A DNA stretch of 45,180 nucleotides from a bacterium (GCA_905221115.1 CAJNBX010000015.1:1-45180), one strand, 5' to 3'. Shown: positions 7,764 to 15,404, counted from the stretch's first letter. The notes: generated from the letters alone by a model not told the origin. Program-made: numbers and translations.

Positions 7764-7976
7764 ATGAACAATTTACAAATTATCGCAGTATGCACAGTAG
7801 TTTCAGTGGTCTTGATTGAATCGCTGATTATGAATATCAAGCTTAAAATGGCCATGAGACCAAAGAAGAAGATTCAATTTCAAGCGCCACAATTTGAAAA
7901 AGGGTTTATCGACTTTAAAACAGGCCGACGTGTAGACATTGATCCCGTGACACGAAAAGAAACATTTGTGGATTAA
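7764..7976 (+). CDS. Small phage membrane protein
   Basis: The 70-residue protein has one N-terminal hydrophobic segment at residues 4-24 (LQIIAVCTVVSVVLIESLIM), then a basic stretch (KLKMAMRPKKK) and a polar tail with FKTGRRVDIDPVTRKE. It should be a single-span protein with the tail in the cytoplasm by the positive-inside rule. Function is unknown. It opens the replication block with an AGAGGA ribosome site. Confidence 0.7.
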   Translation: MNNLQIIAVCTVVSVVLIESLIMNIKLKMAMRPKKKIQFQAPQFEKGFIDFKTGRRVDIDPVTRKETFVD

Positions 7977-7990
7977 AACGGAGGGTATCG

Positions 7991-8794
7991 ATGGTAGTTA
8001 AAAACAAGCGATACTACTGGATTCAACTTGCTCAAGATTTTTTCAAGTCTAAAGAAATGAAATTGCTTCGTAAGATTGCAGGGGGTGATACGCATACCAT
8101 CATCTATCTCAAAATGATGTTGATTAGTTTAGAGGACGGCGGGCACATCTACTATGATGGACTTGCTGACAATCTAGCTGAAGAAATTGCTCTTGTCATT
8201 GATGAAAACGTTGAAGATATCAAAATTACATTGATTTTTTTAGAAAGCAAAGGATTGCTGACTAGAAACTCTGACCGTGATTATTTTTTAGAGCAAGTTC
8301 CTGAGATGGTTGGTAGTGAAACAGCAAGTGCCAGAAGGGTTCGTAAGTTTCGAGAGAATCAATTAGCGTTACAATGTAACAACGACGTAACAAAGCGTAA
8401 CGGAGATATAGATATAGAGAAAGATATAGATACAGAGATAGAGAAAGAAAATAATAAGACGATGGTTAGTTCCAGCTTATCTGAAAATTTGAAACATAGC
8501 GGTATTCGGATTAACGATAAACAACATCAACAGTTGTTGGATTATGTGGGACTTGATGGAATGAGTTTTGATATGTTGAACCGTGCAGTGGAGATAACTT
8601 CTGAGGTTTATCAACCTAGTTTCAAGTATCTGAGAGGGATTCTTGAAAATTGGAAAAAGAAAGGTTTTACAACTATTGAACAGGTAGATGATAATGACCA
8701 AAAATATAAAGATAGCAAGAACTCCCATCTTCAAGGACGACAACAAAATGAAAAAAAATCAGAACAGGGGGCTAAGGACGAATGGGGATTTTAG
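7991..8794 (+). CDS. Phage replisome organizer (DnaD-type)
   Basis: The 267-residue protein would recruit the host helicase to the phage origin. Residues 1-125 form a Phage_rep_org_N winged helix (YYWIQLAQDFFKSKEMKLLR, YLKMMLISLEDGGHIYYDG). Residues 130-160 are a charged linker with an alternating DIDIEKDIDTEIEKE repeat. Residues 170-235 match a DnaD C-terminal domain (FKYLRGILENWKKKGF). The linker's repetitive DNA (near 8405-8450) is where many such phages keep their origin. It overlaps the next small gene. Confidence 0.88.
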   Translation: MVVKNKRYYWIQLAQDFFKSKEMKLLRKIAGGDTHTIIYLKMMLISLEDGGHIYYDGLADNLAEEIALVIDENVEDIKITLIFLESKGLLTRNSDRDYFLEQVPEMVGSETASARRVRKFRENQLALQCNNDVTKRNGDIDIEKDIDTEIEKENNKTMVSSSLSENLKHSGIRINDKQHQQLLDYVGLDGMSFDMLNRAVEITSEVYQPSFKYLRGILENWKKKGFTTIEQVDDNDQKYKDSKNSHLQGRQQNEKKSEQGAKDEWGF

Positions 8795-8940
8795 AACTTA
8801 TCGAGCAATTTGAAGATGACTTTTATCCGATAAGCGAGGAAAAGAAGTCACTGCTTGCAAAACAATCTCTTTCTACTGCCACTGCTTGCTTGTCAGATAT
8901 GGCCAGCTGGCAGGCTTGCGGAGGTAAGGTATCATGGTAA
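8782..8940 (+). CDS. 52-residue phage protein between replication genes
   Basis: An overlapping frame runs ATG 8782 to TAA 8940 (MGILELIEQFEDDFYPISEE at the start, ASWQACGGKVSW at the end). It overlaps the replisome organizer by 13 nt and the ATPase gene by 7 nt, typical of coupled translation. The ribosome site is GGGGGCTAAGGA. The protein is acidic, with two cysteines; function is unknown. Confidence 0.72.
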   Translation: MGILELIEQFEDDFYPISEEKKSLLAKQSLSTATACLSDMASWQACGGKVSW

Positions 8941-9704
8941 CTGATGCACTCGAGGAGATGGCCTTATCTTACCATAGAAATACTGAACAGCAGGCTGAAA
9001 TTTGCGAAAAGCATGGGATTCCCTTGATCAAAATCCTCCGGACAAATGATGTCCTTTGTCGCTTATGTGAATCAGAACGGATCCATGCAGAGAATCAAAT
9101 AAAGGTCAATGAGTTGGCTGATGCTGAGCATGAACGAGAGCGGAAGTTCTATCTTGAGAGATTCTCTCTCTATGATGATGTACTGAAAAATGCTACTCTT
9201 GATAACTTTGACACACCGACTGGAAAAGAAGCGGAAAAACTAGCTTTTGCAAATAGGATTTGTAGTGAGTGGACTGAGGGGGCTAGAAACAATGTTGTTT
9301 TTCAAGGAGAAGCTGGAACGGGTAAAAGCCATCTTGCCTTTGCGATGATGAAATATTTATCAGAGACTACAAAAGAAATTGCTATCTTTATCAATGTCAC
9401 AGACTTACTGATGAAAATCAAGGCGGACTTTAGTCAGGAAGAGTTCCTGGTCAATAAAATTGCTAGTGCAAAGTTTTTGGTCTTGGATGATCTTGGGATG
9501 GAGAAGGATAGTGAGTGGTCCTTCGGTATCCTTTACAACATTCTCAACAAAAGGGCCAATACGGTTATCACGACTAATCTGACTGCACAAGAAATTCAGA
9601 AACGATATGGTCGGCCGTTTATGAGTCGGTTGATGAAAGGTGTAGACAATGATCATCTGATGGTATTTAATGACTTGAAAAACAAAAGGAAAGATTATTT
9701 TTAG
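8934..9704 (+). CDS. DnaC-like AAA+ ATPase (helicase loader)
   Basis: The 256-residue protein should load the host replicative helicase together with the replisome organizer. A CRLCESE cysteine pair lies at about residues 40-50. Walker A GEAGTGKSH is at about 124-132, Walker B FLVLDDLG at about 181-188, and sensor 1 TVITTN at about 210. The C-terminal GRPFMSRLMKG fits the sensor 2/arginine region of IstB/DnaC proteins. GGAGGTAAGG precedes the ATG that overlaps the previous gene. Confidence 0.93.
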   Translation: MVTDALEEMALSYHRNTEQQAEICEKHGIPLIKILRTNDVLCRLCESERIHAENQIKVNELADAEHERERKFYLERFSLYDDVLKNATLDNFDTPTGKEAEKLAFANRICSEWTEGARNNVVFQGEAGTGKSHLAFAMMKYLSETTKEIAIFINVTDLLMKIKADFSQEEFLVNKIASAKFLVLDDLGMEKDSEWSFGILYNILNKRANTVITTNLTAQEIQKRYGRPFMSRLMKGVDNDHLMVFNDLKNKRKDYF

Positions 9705-9718
9705 AAAGGCGGTGTCTC

Positions 9719-9949
9719 TTGTTATTAAAACTCTATTTCATCTACAACGGGCACCGCAAGTTTCTCCTTGGAAGTTTTAACAATGTGGATGAGCTTATCG
9801 AACGGATGAAAGACCATCAATGGGCTTTCTCAGGCATTACCAGACCAAGATTCAAAAAATATATCGGAAAAGACAATGTACGTTTTGATTATGGTGCGAT
9901 AGATTGCTATTACTTAGCGACAAAATCAACGTGCCGAGAACCACGTTAA
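9719..9949 (+). CDS. Small phage protein, unknown function
   Basis: A 76-residue basic protein with a TTG start at 9719 behind GAAAGGCGGTG. Aromatic residues are frequent (LYFIYNGHRKFLLGSF, FDYGAIDCYYL). No domain was recognised. It follows the helicase loader by 14 bp and is followed by a structured intergenic segment. Confidence 0.65.
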   Translation: MLLKLYFIYNGHRKFLLGSFNNVDELIERMKDHQWAFSGITRPRFKKYIGKDNVRFDYGAIDCYYLATKSTCREPR

Positions 9950-9973
9950 AAGCGAGCTAGAATATGCGTCAAT

Positions 9974-10042
9974 CGGTCGTGTGACCTGGACGAGCGACTG
10001 CCCGTATTTAGCCAAACTCACACACAGAGGCAGTCGTATTTT
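9974..10042 (+). terminator. Two stem-loops between early genes
   Basis: GGTC/GACC (9975-9986) forms a small hairpin. CGACTGCC (9995-10002) pairs perfectly with GGCAGTCG (10029-10036), followed by TATTTTTT. The second is an intrinsic terminator by form, with a 26-nt loop, so the PcfK/PcfJ genes downstream may need read-through or antitermination. A processing or regulatory RNA element is possible. Confidence 0.6.
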
Positions 10043-10054
10043 TTGGAAAATAAT

Positions 10055-10480
10055 ATGAATGACATTAAAGAAAAAGCTCTGGCTAAGTTGCTGGAGGAAT
10101 TAAATCAACCACATGATACCGCACTTGACCGTGTTCATAACTGGATATGCGATCAGGAGGATGAGGAATTATTTAAAGGAATCTTAAAAGAGCGATACTC
10201 TCTGAAGTGTGCTTTAAGCCATGCTAAAGAAAAAGCTCGTAAATTTGCTGAAAACGGAGTCGCTTGTATAGATGACGCTACTGTATTCAGATGGATTCGA
10301 GAATACTTTATCTCAAATTCTCAAGTATCTAACATCAAGCAGGTACCTGTTGAATCTGTCAAGAAGAAGGTAGAAAAGCCTAAAAATCATCCTAAAAATA
10401 AAGCTGATGCGGTCAAAATCAAGAAAGAGAAAGGAGCAGTCGAAAAGCAAATGAGCATTTTCGATTTCTTGGACGAATGA
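10055..10480 (+). CDS. PcfK-like protein
   Basis: The 141-residue product resembles the PcfK family known from conjugative plasmids and many phages: an N-terminal helical part (MNDIKEKALAKLLEEL), a Cys-containing middle and a long Lys-rich linker (residues 100-130). The C-terminal end QMSIFDFLDE fits a beta-clamp (DnaN) binding motif of the QxSIF type. ATG 10055 is chosen; a TTG at 10043 is in frame. It overlaps the PcfJ-like gene by 4 nt. A role at the replication fork is inferred. Confidence 0.78.
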   Translation: MNDIKEKALAKLLEELNQPHDTALDRVHNWICDQEDEELFKGILKERYSLKCALSHAKEKARKFAENGVACIDDATVFRWIREYFISNSQVSNIKQVPVESVKKKVEKPKNHPKNKADAVKIKKEKGAVEKQMSIFDFLDE

Positions 10481-11832
10481 AAAACGAACAATGGAAGCGA
10501 GAAGCTGATAGACGATTGAAACCACCTGCAGACTTCTGGAGCTGGTGCTACTCGCAAATCACAACGTACAAATGGAGCAATAAGGACAAGACCATAATCG
10601 CTTCAGATTTGGACCTTGGCTATTGTATCGAGAAACGACTGACAAAGTCATCACGGCTTACTTTTTACGACAAGACCTACTTTTTCTCAATCATTCTCAG
10701 TACCTCGAAGCGTATTGAGATCCAATCTTATGAATTTAGGTCGAAGTTGGTTGAAGGAAAACAATTTATCGATTGGCATTTTACAAATTTGGAGCGATTC
10801 GAAAATGACAAACATGTGAAGATTGGCCAAGATTACAACGGACAATTTTATCCGTATCTTTTCGCTAATTTCTTTAGCGGAGGATATTATACAGGTAATA
10901 AATTCTATCCAAACAATTGGGTTGAAAAACTTAAAAAGGTATCTGAACTCAAATATTTGAAGTTCGGGAATATTTACTACTGGGAAATTGAACGGCTTTA
11001 CAAATATAAGTTTGAAATTGAATTTGCTCAGAAAATTCATGCTTACAGATTGGCCAACGAAATCATGAATCCAGGTTACACTGGATTCACCAAAAACGTA
11101 GATATGCGAACCTTGAATAGCAGATGGCTTCAGAAGAATAAACAATTTTTCAAGAATTCAAATCGTAGTTTTAATGAATTTGAGTTGAGCCGTCGATTAA
11201 AAGAGCGGAACGGCCAACTAGTGCCTGGCATTGAGTCTTATCTGACTTACCACGATATCAAGCATATACCGAAAGGTATCGGGATCAATAAGTTTCAGAA
11301 TTGGGTTATCAAGAATCATATTGACTTCAATGAATATCTTGACTATCTCACAATGCTACGAGAAATGGGCATTGAGCCTGAAGGTGATGCAATGATTGTA
11401 CCAAAAGATTTTTTTTGCATGCATCAACATACCTGTGGTCTATACAATCAATTCGTCGAAGAAAAACAAAAACTGGAAGATAAGAAGAAACGCAAGCAAC
11501 TTGAAGCTGAGTTTAAACTTAGAGAAGGAATGGATAAGACAATCAATGGATACGCATTTCATGTTCCTAGAAAAGTGGCTGAGCTGATCTATGAGGGCAA
11601 GAAACTACATCATTGCGTAAGCTCATACACAGATAAGCATTTTAAAGGTAATACCTTAATAGTGTTTGTCCGCCTGTCAAATCAACCTAAAAAACCTCTT
11701 TACACACTCGAAGTAAGGCAGGGGAAGATAGCCCAATTTCGTGGCAAGTATAACCAAGATGTACCAGCTGAAGTCTGGGACATAGCCAAGGAATGGATGA
11801 AACAAACGAAATTAGTACAAAAATCAGCGTAG
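10477..11832 (+). CDS. PcfJ-like protein
   Basis: The 451-residue protein resembles PcfJ, usually found as the partner of PcfK. Its C-terminal region (residues 345-435) has the family pattern: YAFHVPRKVAELIYEGKKLH, HHCVSSY with a conserved His-His-Cys, and TLEVRQGKIAQFRGKYN. The N-terminal 300 residues are rich in Tyr, Phe and Lys. The activity of the family is not established. Its presence with the helicase loader suggests a DNA-processing role. Confidence 0.82.
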   Translation: MKNEQWKREADRRLKPPADFWSWCYSQITTYKWSNKDKTIIASDLDLGYCIEKRLTKSSRLTFYDKTYFFSIILSTSKRIEIQSYEFRSKLVEGKQFIDWHFTNLERFENDKHVKIGQDYNGQFYPYLFANFFSGGYYTGNKFYPNNWVEKLKKVSELKYLKFGNIYYWEIERLYKYKFEIEFAQKIHAYRLANEIMNPGYTGFTKNVDMRTLNSRWLQKNKQFFKNSNRSFNEFELSRRLKERNGQLVPGIESYLTYHDIKHIPKGIGINKFQNWVIKNHIDFNEYLDYLTMLREMGIEPEGDAMIVPKDFFCMHQHTCGLYNQFVEEKQKLEDKKKRKQLEAEFKLREGMDKTINGYAFHVPRKVAELIYEGKKLHHCVSSYTDKHFKGNTLIVFVRLSNQPKKPLYTLEVRQGKIAQFRGKYNQDVPAEVWDIAKEWMKQTKLVQKSA

Positions 11833-11844
11833 GAGGTGTGAAGG

Positions 11845-12153
11845 ATGAAAAGAAAAAATTATATTATTTTTATCAGGCACTTGCGAAAAATAAACGGGCC
11901 TATTGAGTTTTACGAGTATATTGCTGATTCAAAATTTGGAAGAGTAGCAATTTATTTGTCTCTACTTGTGTGTGCGCCATTTATTGCCTTATTATTTCCA
12001 ATTGCTTACATAGAACATTGTTTTTATAAAAACAATTTCATTAGAGAGTGTATAAAAAACAAGTGGTGTTCAAGAGAACATCTTGAAGACGTTGTTGATA
12101 TTAGAAAAATTGAAAGCAAGGAGTTTGAGAATGAACATACAGGGACTAATTGA
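11845..12153 (+). CDS. Small membrane protein of unknown function
   Basis: The 102-residue product has a basic start (MKRKNYIIFIRHLRK) and one clear hydrophobic segment at about residues 33-56 (VAIYLSLLVCAPFIALLFPI), then a Cys-containing polar tail. GGAGGTGTGAAGG precedes the start. It overlaps the next gene by 23 nt, whose ribosome site lies inside it. No family recognised. Confidence 0.65.
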   Translation: MKRKNYIIFIRHLRKINGPIEFYEYIADSKFGRVAIYLSLLVCAPFIALLFPIAYIEHCFYKNNFIRECIKNKWCSREHLEDVVDIRKIESKEFENEHTGTN

Positions 12154-12835
12154 ACGATATGAAAAATTTAAAGCTAGCAAGAAAAAAATGACCTCGGTTG
12201 ATTTAGTTTTGAAAGACTTGCGGTCTTTGGACGAGCCAGAACCGTTGCCATTCAAGTTAAAAGATGTCGTTCGTCGAATCAGAGGGTTTGATCCGACGAC
12301 ACAGACTAGATGGCTTAATGACATCCTTAAAGAATTAGGGGACGACTACGGTTCGATGAAATACCGTAGTGGCTACGAGCAAGGCAAACTTGAGAGAGCA
12401 TGGGTTGGCAATCAATTGAAGGATGCTGATAAGATTCGGCAGGAATTGAACAAACCAGTGATTCCGAAATTTATTGCTGATTATATTGAATACGCAAAAA
12501 AAGAAGATTATCACATCTTAGGCGCAATGAGTGAAGTTAAAAAACATGAAAACAAGGATATTGAAGATTGGCTTTATACAGATGATAATATCGAAATATT
12601 TGCTCGTGCTTGGCTTGATGGATATAAGGTAGAAAATCGGTATCGGGTAAAGATGAAAGGTATCGTAAACGCATTGAGCTTTTTAAGTTATCACAAAAAA
12701 GCTGATATATGGTCGGTCACGGATATAAATAATTCAAATGACCACATAACCCACCACACCAAAAAAGAACTTAAAGAAGCTGGGTTCGGCGAAGTATTCA
12801 ACAGTCCTTTATTTGAAGTCGAGGAGGTGGAGTGA
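12131..12835 (+). CDS. DUF1642-type phage protein
   Basis: The 234-residue product contains the pattern of DUF1642 proteins common in streptococcal phages: IPKFIADYIEYAKKEDYHIL in the middle and IFARAWLDGYKVENRYRVKM further on, ending in FNSPLFEVEEVE. Start 12131 is chosen because AAGGAG lies just upstream; an ATG at 12083 would extend it by 16 unlikely residues within the previous gene. Function is unknown. Confidence 0.8.
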   Translation: MNIQGLIERYEKFKASKKKMTSVDLVLKDLRSLDEPEPLPFKLKDVVRRIRGFDPTTQTRWLNDILKELGDDYGSMKYRSGYEQGKLERAWVGNQLKDADKIRQELNKPVIPKFIADYIEYAKKEDYHILGAMSEVKKHENKDIEDWLYTDDNIEIFARAWLDGYKVENRYRVKMKGIVNALSFLSYHKKADIWSVTDINNSNDHITHHTKKELKEAGFGEVFNSPLFEVEEVE

Positions 12836-12933
12836 TGGATAAGGTTCAAGGTGTTTGGTGTCCTAGTTGTCACGAATTTCGTAAACTACAGGAACTTAAT
12901 AAATCAAGTTTCAGTGAAGAATTCGACCTATAA
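12835..12933 (+). CDS. 32-residue CxxC microprotein
   Basis: A very short frame (MDKVQGVWCPSCHEFRKLQE and 12 more residues) follows an excellent ribosome site GAGGAGGTGG. Its ATG overlaps the stop of the previous gene (TGATG), so it is translationally coupled. The CPSCH motif is half a zinc ribbon; a dimer or partner would be needed to bind zinc. Function is unknown. Confidence 0.6.
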   Translation: MDKVQGVWCPSCHEFRKLQELNKSSFSEEFDL

Positions 12934-12995
12934 GAGTGTAATAATCAAATGCATTCAATGGTTATACTACTAATTGTGAAGAAGGAGGCAACAGA

Positions 12996-13256
12996 ATGAA
13001 GCGATTTATCGCAATCTGGGTATTATTGTCTGCCGGATTAAATATCTGGCAGAGTATCCACATAAAAAAACTAGAAGCAAAGCGTCCGATTGTCATCTAT
13101 AAAGCTGACAATCAAGGCGCAGAAATCAAAGGCAGAGTCTTACAAAAGGAGAAGATTGGTGACATGTACACTATCACAGTACAAAATTACGGAATATTCG
13201 TAGTTACTAAAACAAACTATGAATCTCTTAAAGTAGGAGATGAGGTGAGATTGTAA
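12996..13256 (+). CDS. DUF1372-type small secreted or anchored phage protein
   Basis: The 86-residue product matches DUF1372 in pattern: a short hydrophobic N-terminal segment (FIAIWVLLSAGLNIWQSI), then a small beta-rich domain (IVIYKADNQGAEIKGRV, YTITVQNYGIFVVTKTNYES). It could be a signal anchor with an external domain. Ribosome site GAAGGAGG. It overlaps the next start by one base. Function is unknown. Confidence 0.78.
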   Translation: MKRFIAIWVLLSAGLNIWQSIHIKKLEAKRPIVIYKADNQGAEIKGRVLQKEKIGDMYTITVQNYGIFVVTKTNYESLKVGDEVRL

Positions 13257-13507
13257 TGGCAAAGTATAAGAAACCAACTTACATCATCATTCAGGAAGCG
13301 ATGGCAGAGCGCATTAGATTTCTGGAGGATGAACTGTATGAAAGGGCCTATAAGGATATTGAAAAATTAGAAGTTCAAAATGATTTCTTAAGAGGTCTTT
13401 GTAACAACCAACTTGAAATCATTATGGATTACGAATGGAAGCAGATGCAAGAGCAGGCTGCTTTCATAAAAGCTAATACTAGGAAGTGGAGAGCAAGATG
13501 CAGCTAA
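13256..13507 (+). CDS. Small helical phage protein, unknown function
   Basis: An 83-residue, highly charged, probably helical protein (ERIRFLEDELYERAYKDIEK, LEVQNDFLRGLC). No domain was recognised. Its start overlaps the previous stop (TAATGG) and its end overlaps the next gene by 10 nt, so it is part of a tightly packed early operon. Confidence 0.65.
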   Translation: MAKYKKPTYIIIQEAMAERIRFLEDELYERAYKDIEKLEVQNDFLRGLCNNQLEIIMDYEWKQMQEQAAFIKANTRKWRARCS

Positions 13508-13836
13508 GATTGAAAGAACTTAGAGAGGACCTATGTCTCTCTGTTGGGCAGATGGCGAAAGAGACAGGTGTTTCTCAAAATACAATTCACTTGTACGAGA
13601 GAGGTGGATATCCGTCCATCAAACAAATTGAAATGATTGCTAAAACCTATGATGTAAATCCTGCTTGGCTAGTTGGATGGATAGATGATGAAATGATGCC
13701 TGCAATCCAGGTCGTTGAAAAAGTGGTCTACAAAGAAAGTCTAACAGCAAGATTGCCAGATTATTTCAACAACAATAATGACGGTAGGCTTATAAAGTGG
13801 AAACAGCCACGAAGATTTCGAGGAGGTAGGATTTGA
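13498..13836 (+). CDS. XRE-family transcription regulator
   Basis: A 112-residue protein with an N-terminal helix-turn-helix (LRLKELREDLCLSVGQMAKE, TGVSQNTIHLYERGGYPSIK) and the typical YDVNPAWLVGWID following. The basic C-terminus (KWKQPRRFRGGR) may touch DNA. ATG 13498 is preferred over an in-frame GTG at 13486 because GTGGAG gives better spacing. It precedes the late regulator and may time the early-late switch. Confidence 0.82.
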   Translation: MQLRLKELREDLCLSVGQMAKETGVSQNTIHLYERGGYPSIKQIEMIAKTYDVNPAWLVGWIDDEMMPAIQVVEKVVYKESLTARLPDYFNNNNDGRLIKWKQPRRFRGGRI

Positions 13837-14234
13837 AGAAATTGAGCGACGAAGACCTCAAAACATTAGACAGAGAACTTTTTAAATTTCAAAACGTTCA
13901 ACGGACAATAGATTTGAGAAGGCTAGAACTAGAAACTCGAAATCCAGATGCTGAGAGTGGTCCCAGTGTAGGAATAAGCAAACCTACTGAAACCATTGCA
14001 ATCAGAATAGCAGATGATCCAACCTTAAAATTCCTTGAAGGGTTCAAAGGGATTATCAACAAACTCTTGATCAATCTAGTTGATGAAGATAAGGAAATCT
14101 TTAATCTGCGCTGGAGATATCCTCAACTGAGATGGGAAGAAATAGCAGAACAGAAATTTATGAGCAAAGCTACAATCTATCGACGTAGAAGGATTATCTT
14201 AGAACAGTACGCTATACTGAAAGGTGAGTTGTAA
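13833..14234 (+). CDS. ArpU-type late transcription regulator
   Basis: The 133-residue protein fits the ArpU/RinA-like group that switches on packaging and lysis genes. It has a helical N-terminus (LSDEDLKTLDRELFKFQNVQ) and a sigma-region-4-like helix-turn-helix at about residues 85-125 (IFNLRWRYPQLRWEEIAEQK, SKATIYRRRRIILEQYA). The start is TTG behind AGGAGGTAGG, overlapping the previous stop. It is the last early gene; a 53-bp element that is probably its target begins 8 bp downstream. Confidence 0.82.
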   Translation: MKKLSDEDLKTLDRELFKFQNVQRTIDLRRLELETRNPDAESGPSVGISKPTETIAIRIADDPTLKFLEGFKGIINKLLINLVDEDKEIFNLRWRYPQLRWEEIAEQKFMSKATIYRRRRIILEQYAILKGEL

Positions 14235-14241
14235 ATAAGAT

Positions 14242-14294
14242 TGAGACAAAAGACATCTTGAAGTCTCACAAAAAAGGGTTTATTATGATAGCAT
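14242..14294 (+). repeat. 53-bp direct repeat, copy 1 (putative late promoter or recombination site)
   Basis: Matches 15307-15359 at 51 of 53 positions. It contains the 6-bp inverted arms TGAGAC/GTCTCA, then an A run and GGTTTATTATGATAGCAT, which holds -10-like words. It lies directly after the ArpU-type gene. A terminator follows at 14382. Confidence 0.85.
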
Positions 14295-14381
14295 GAACTT
14301 CTGAAACAAAAACACACATCACACTTTAGGAGTCATCCTTAATTCTAGTCAGAAAAGTTGTCCAACAGAAGTATCGTCAAG

Positions 14382-14406
14382 AGTCAGCAAATGCTGGCTT
14401 TTTGTT
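14382..14406 (+). terminator. Intrinsic terminator before the small recombinase gene
   Basis: AGTCAGCA (14382-14389) pairs with TGCTGGCT (14392-14399, one G-T), followed by TTTTTGTTTT. A transcript starting in the upstream 53-bp repeat would stop here unless read through. 14295-14381 has no gene. Confidence 0.75.
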
Positions 14407-14425
14407 TTGGGAAAGGAGGTAGAAT

Positions 14426-14968
14426 ATGGAATTTGTATCGCCGATAAAAGATAACGACGACATTCAGGCAATGAAAGATTATCTCAGAGAGTGGAATGAG
14501 ATGTATTATATGTTATTCATTACAGGCCTGAATACTGGCTTGCGAGTCGGAGATATACTTACCTTGAAAGTTAAAGATGTTCAAGGATGGCACATCAAAC
14601 TGAGAGAACGGAAGACTGGCAAGCAGATAACAAGACGGATGACAAAAGAACTCAAGAAAGAAATGAGAAGATATGTCGAAGATAAACCATTCCATCATTT
14701 TCTATTCAAGAGTAGGCAAGGTCAGAATAAAGCGATCACTCGTGAGCGAGCCTATCAAATTATTCATGAAGCTGCTGAAGAACTAGGCATTGATAATGTT
14801 GGCACGCATACAATGCGAAAGACATTCGGCTATAAATATTACAACAAGACAAAGGACGTAGGAACATTACAGAAAATGTTCAATCACTCATCACCTGCAA
14901 TCACATTGAGATACATAGGGATAGAGCAAGCAGAGCTTGATGATGCACTACGAAACTTTGTCATTTAA
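14426..14968 (+). CDS. Small tyrosine recombinase (catalytic domain only)
   Basis: The 180-residue protein is only the catalytic domain of a tyrosine recombinase. Arg in GLNTGLRVGD (about residue 41), Lys in RKTGKQ, His-x-x-Arg in THTMRKTFG (about 128-131), His in FNHSSP and Tyr in LRYIGIEQ (about 171) are all present. It lacks the arm- and core-binding domains of the integrase. It lies after the late regulator and before the HNH/terminase genes, flanked by two 53-bp direct repeats. GGAAAGGAGG precedes the start. Similar short proteins occur at this place in other siphophages; their substrate is not known to me. Confidence 0.88.
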   Translation: MEFVSPIKDNDDIQAMKDYLREWNEMYYMLFITGLNTGLRVGDILTLKVKDVQGWHIKLRERKTGKQITRRMTKELKKEMRRYVEDKPFHHFLFKSRQGQNKAITRERAYQIIHEAAEELGIDNVGTHTMRKTFGYKYYNKTKDVGTLQKMFNHSSPAITLRYIGIEQAELDDALRNFVI

Positions 14969-15130
14969 TTTTTTAGATATTACTTTCACATAATGAGTTA
15001 AGCATAAACTGAAAAAATGAAATGCTTCAAAACCTATGATTAGTAAGGGTTTGAGATTTAGAGTGAGTTTAACAAAATATAAGATATGTGAAAGTGAGGG
15101 ATAAAATTGGTATAGTTGGAGGATGAAACA

Positions 15131-15220
15131 TTGGGATTATTTTTAGGATATCTAGTTGTCTATTTTTTAACCTTAATTTTTTTAGTCGTTATTTTTGATT
15201 GGGGAAAAGTGATGTATTAA
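15131..15220 (+). CDS. 29-residue hydrophobic microprotein (candidate)
   Basis: A TTG at 15131, eight bases after GGAGG, opens a frame of 29 residues that is almost wholly one membrane span (LGYLVVYFLTLIFLVVIF) with a WGK end. The ribosome site and composition support it, the length and start codon do not. 14969-15130 shows no gene. Confidence 0.4.
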   Translation: MGLFLGYLVVYFLTLIFLVVIFDWGKVMY

Positions 15221-15309
15221 AGTTAGTTGAGAACGGATTGATATTTCTTTTCTTACCACTCGTATTTGTTTTTGTATTGGCCTATGATTTTATAAACAAA
15301 ATAAAATGA
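15199..15309 (+). CDS. 36-residue hydrophobic microprotein (candidate)
   Basis: A second frame (TTG 15199, TGA 15307-15309) encodes LIFLFLPLVFVFVLAYDF with charged ends, overlapping the previous frame by 22 nt. No ribosome site is seen, so it depends on coupling or is the remnant of one longer gene broken by a frameshift. Its stop lies within the first bases of the second 53-bp repeat. Confidence 0.3.
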   Translation: MGKSDVLKLVENGLIFLFLPLVFVFVLAYDFINKIK

Positions 15310-15359
15310 GACAAAAGACATCTTGAAGTCTCACAAAAAAAGGTTTATTATGGTAGCAT
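15307..15359 (+). repeat. 53-bp direct repeat, copy 2
   Basis: Second copy of 14242-14294 with two differences (one in the A/G run, one in TATGRTAGCAT). It lies upstream of the HNH nuclease gene and thus of the whole packaging-structural region. Confidence 0.85.
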
Positions 15360-15377
15360 AGATTTCTTGTATGAGAT

Positions 15378-15404
15378 GGGATAGGTCAAAGGCCTGTCCC
15401 TTTT
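15378..15404 (+). terminator. Intrinsic terminator before the HNH gene
   Basis: GGGATAGGTC (15378-15387) pairs at all ten positions (two G-T) with GGCCTGTCCC (15391-15400), followed by TTTT. It lies 18 bp after the second 53-bp repeat, so late transcription from that repeat would meet it at once. Confidence 0.75.

Noticed and set aside
10687..11145. 152-codon minus-strand frame inside the pcfJ-like gene
   Set aside because: No ribosome site, and the opposite strand has a clear family pattern. A long shadow frame.
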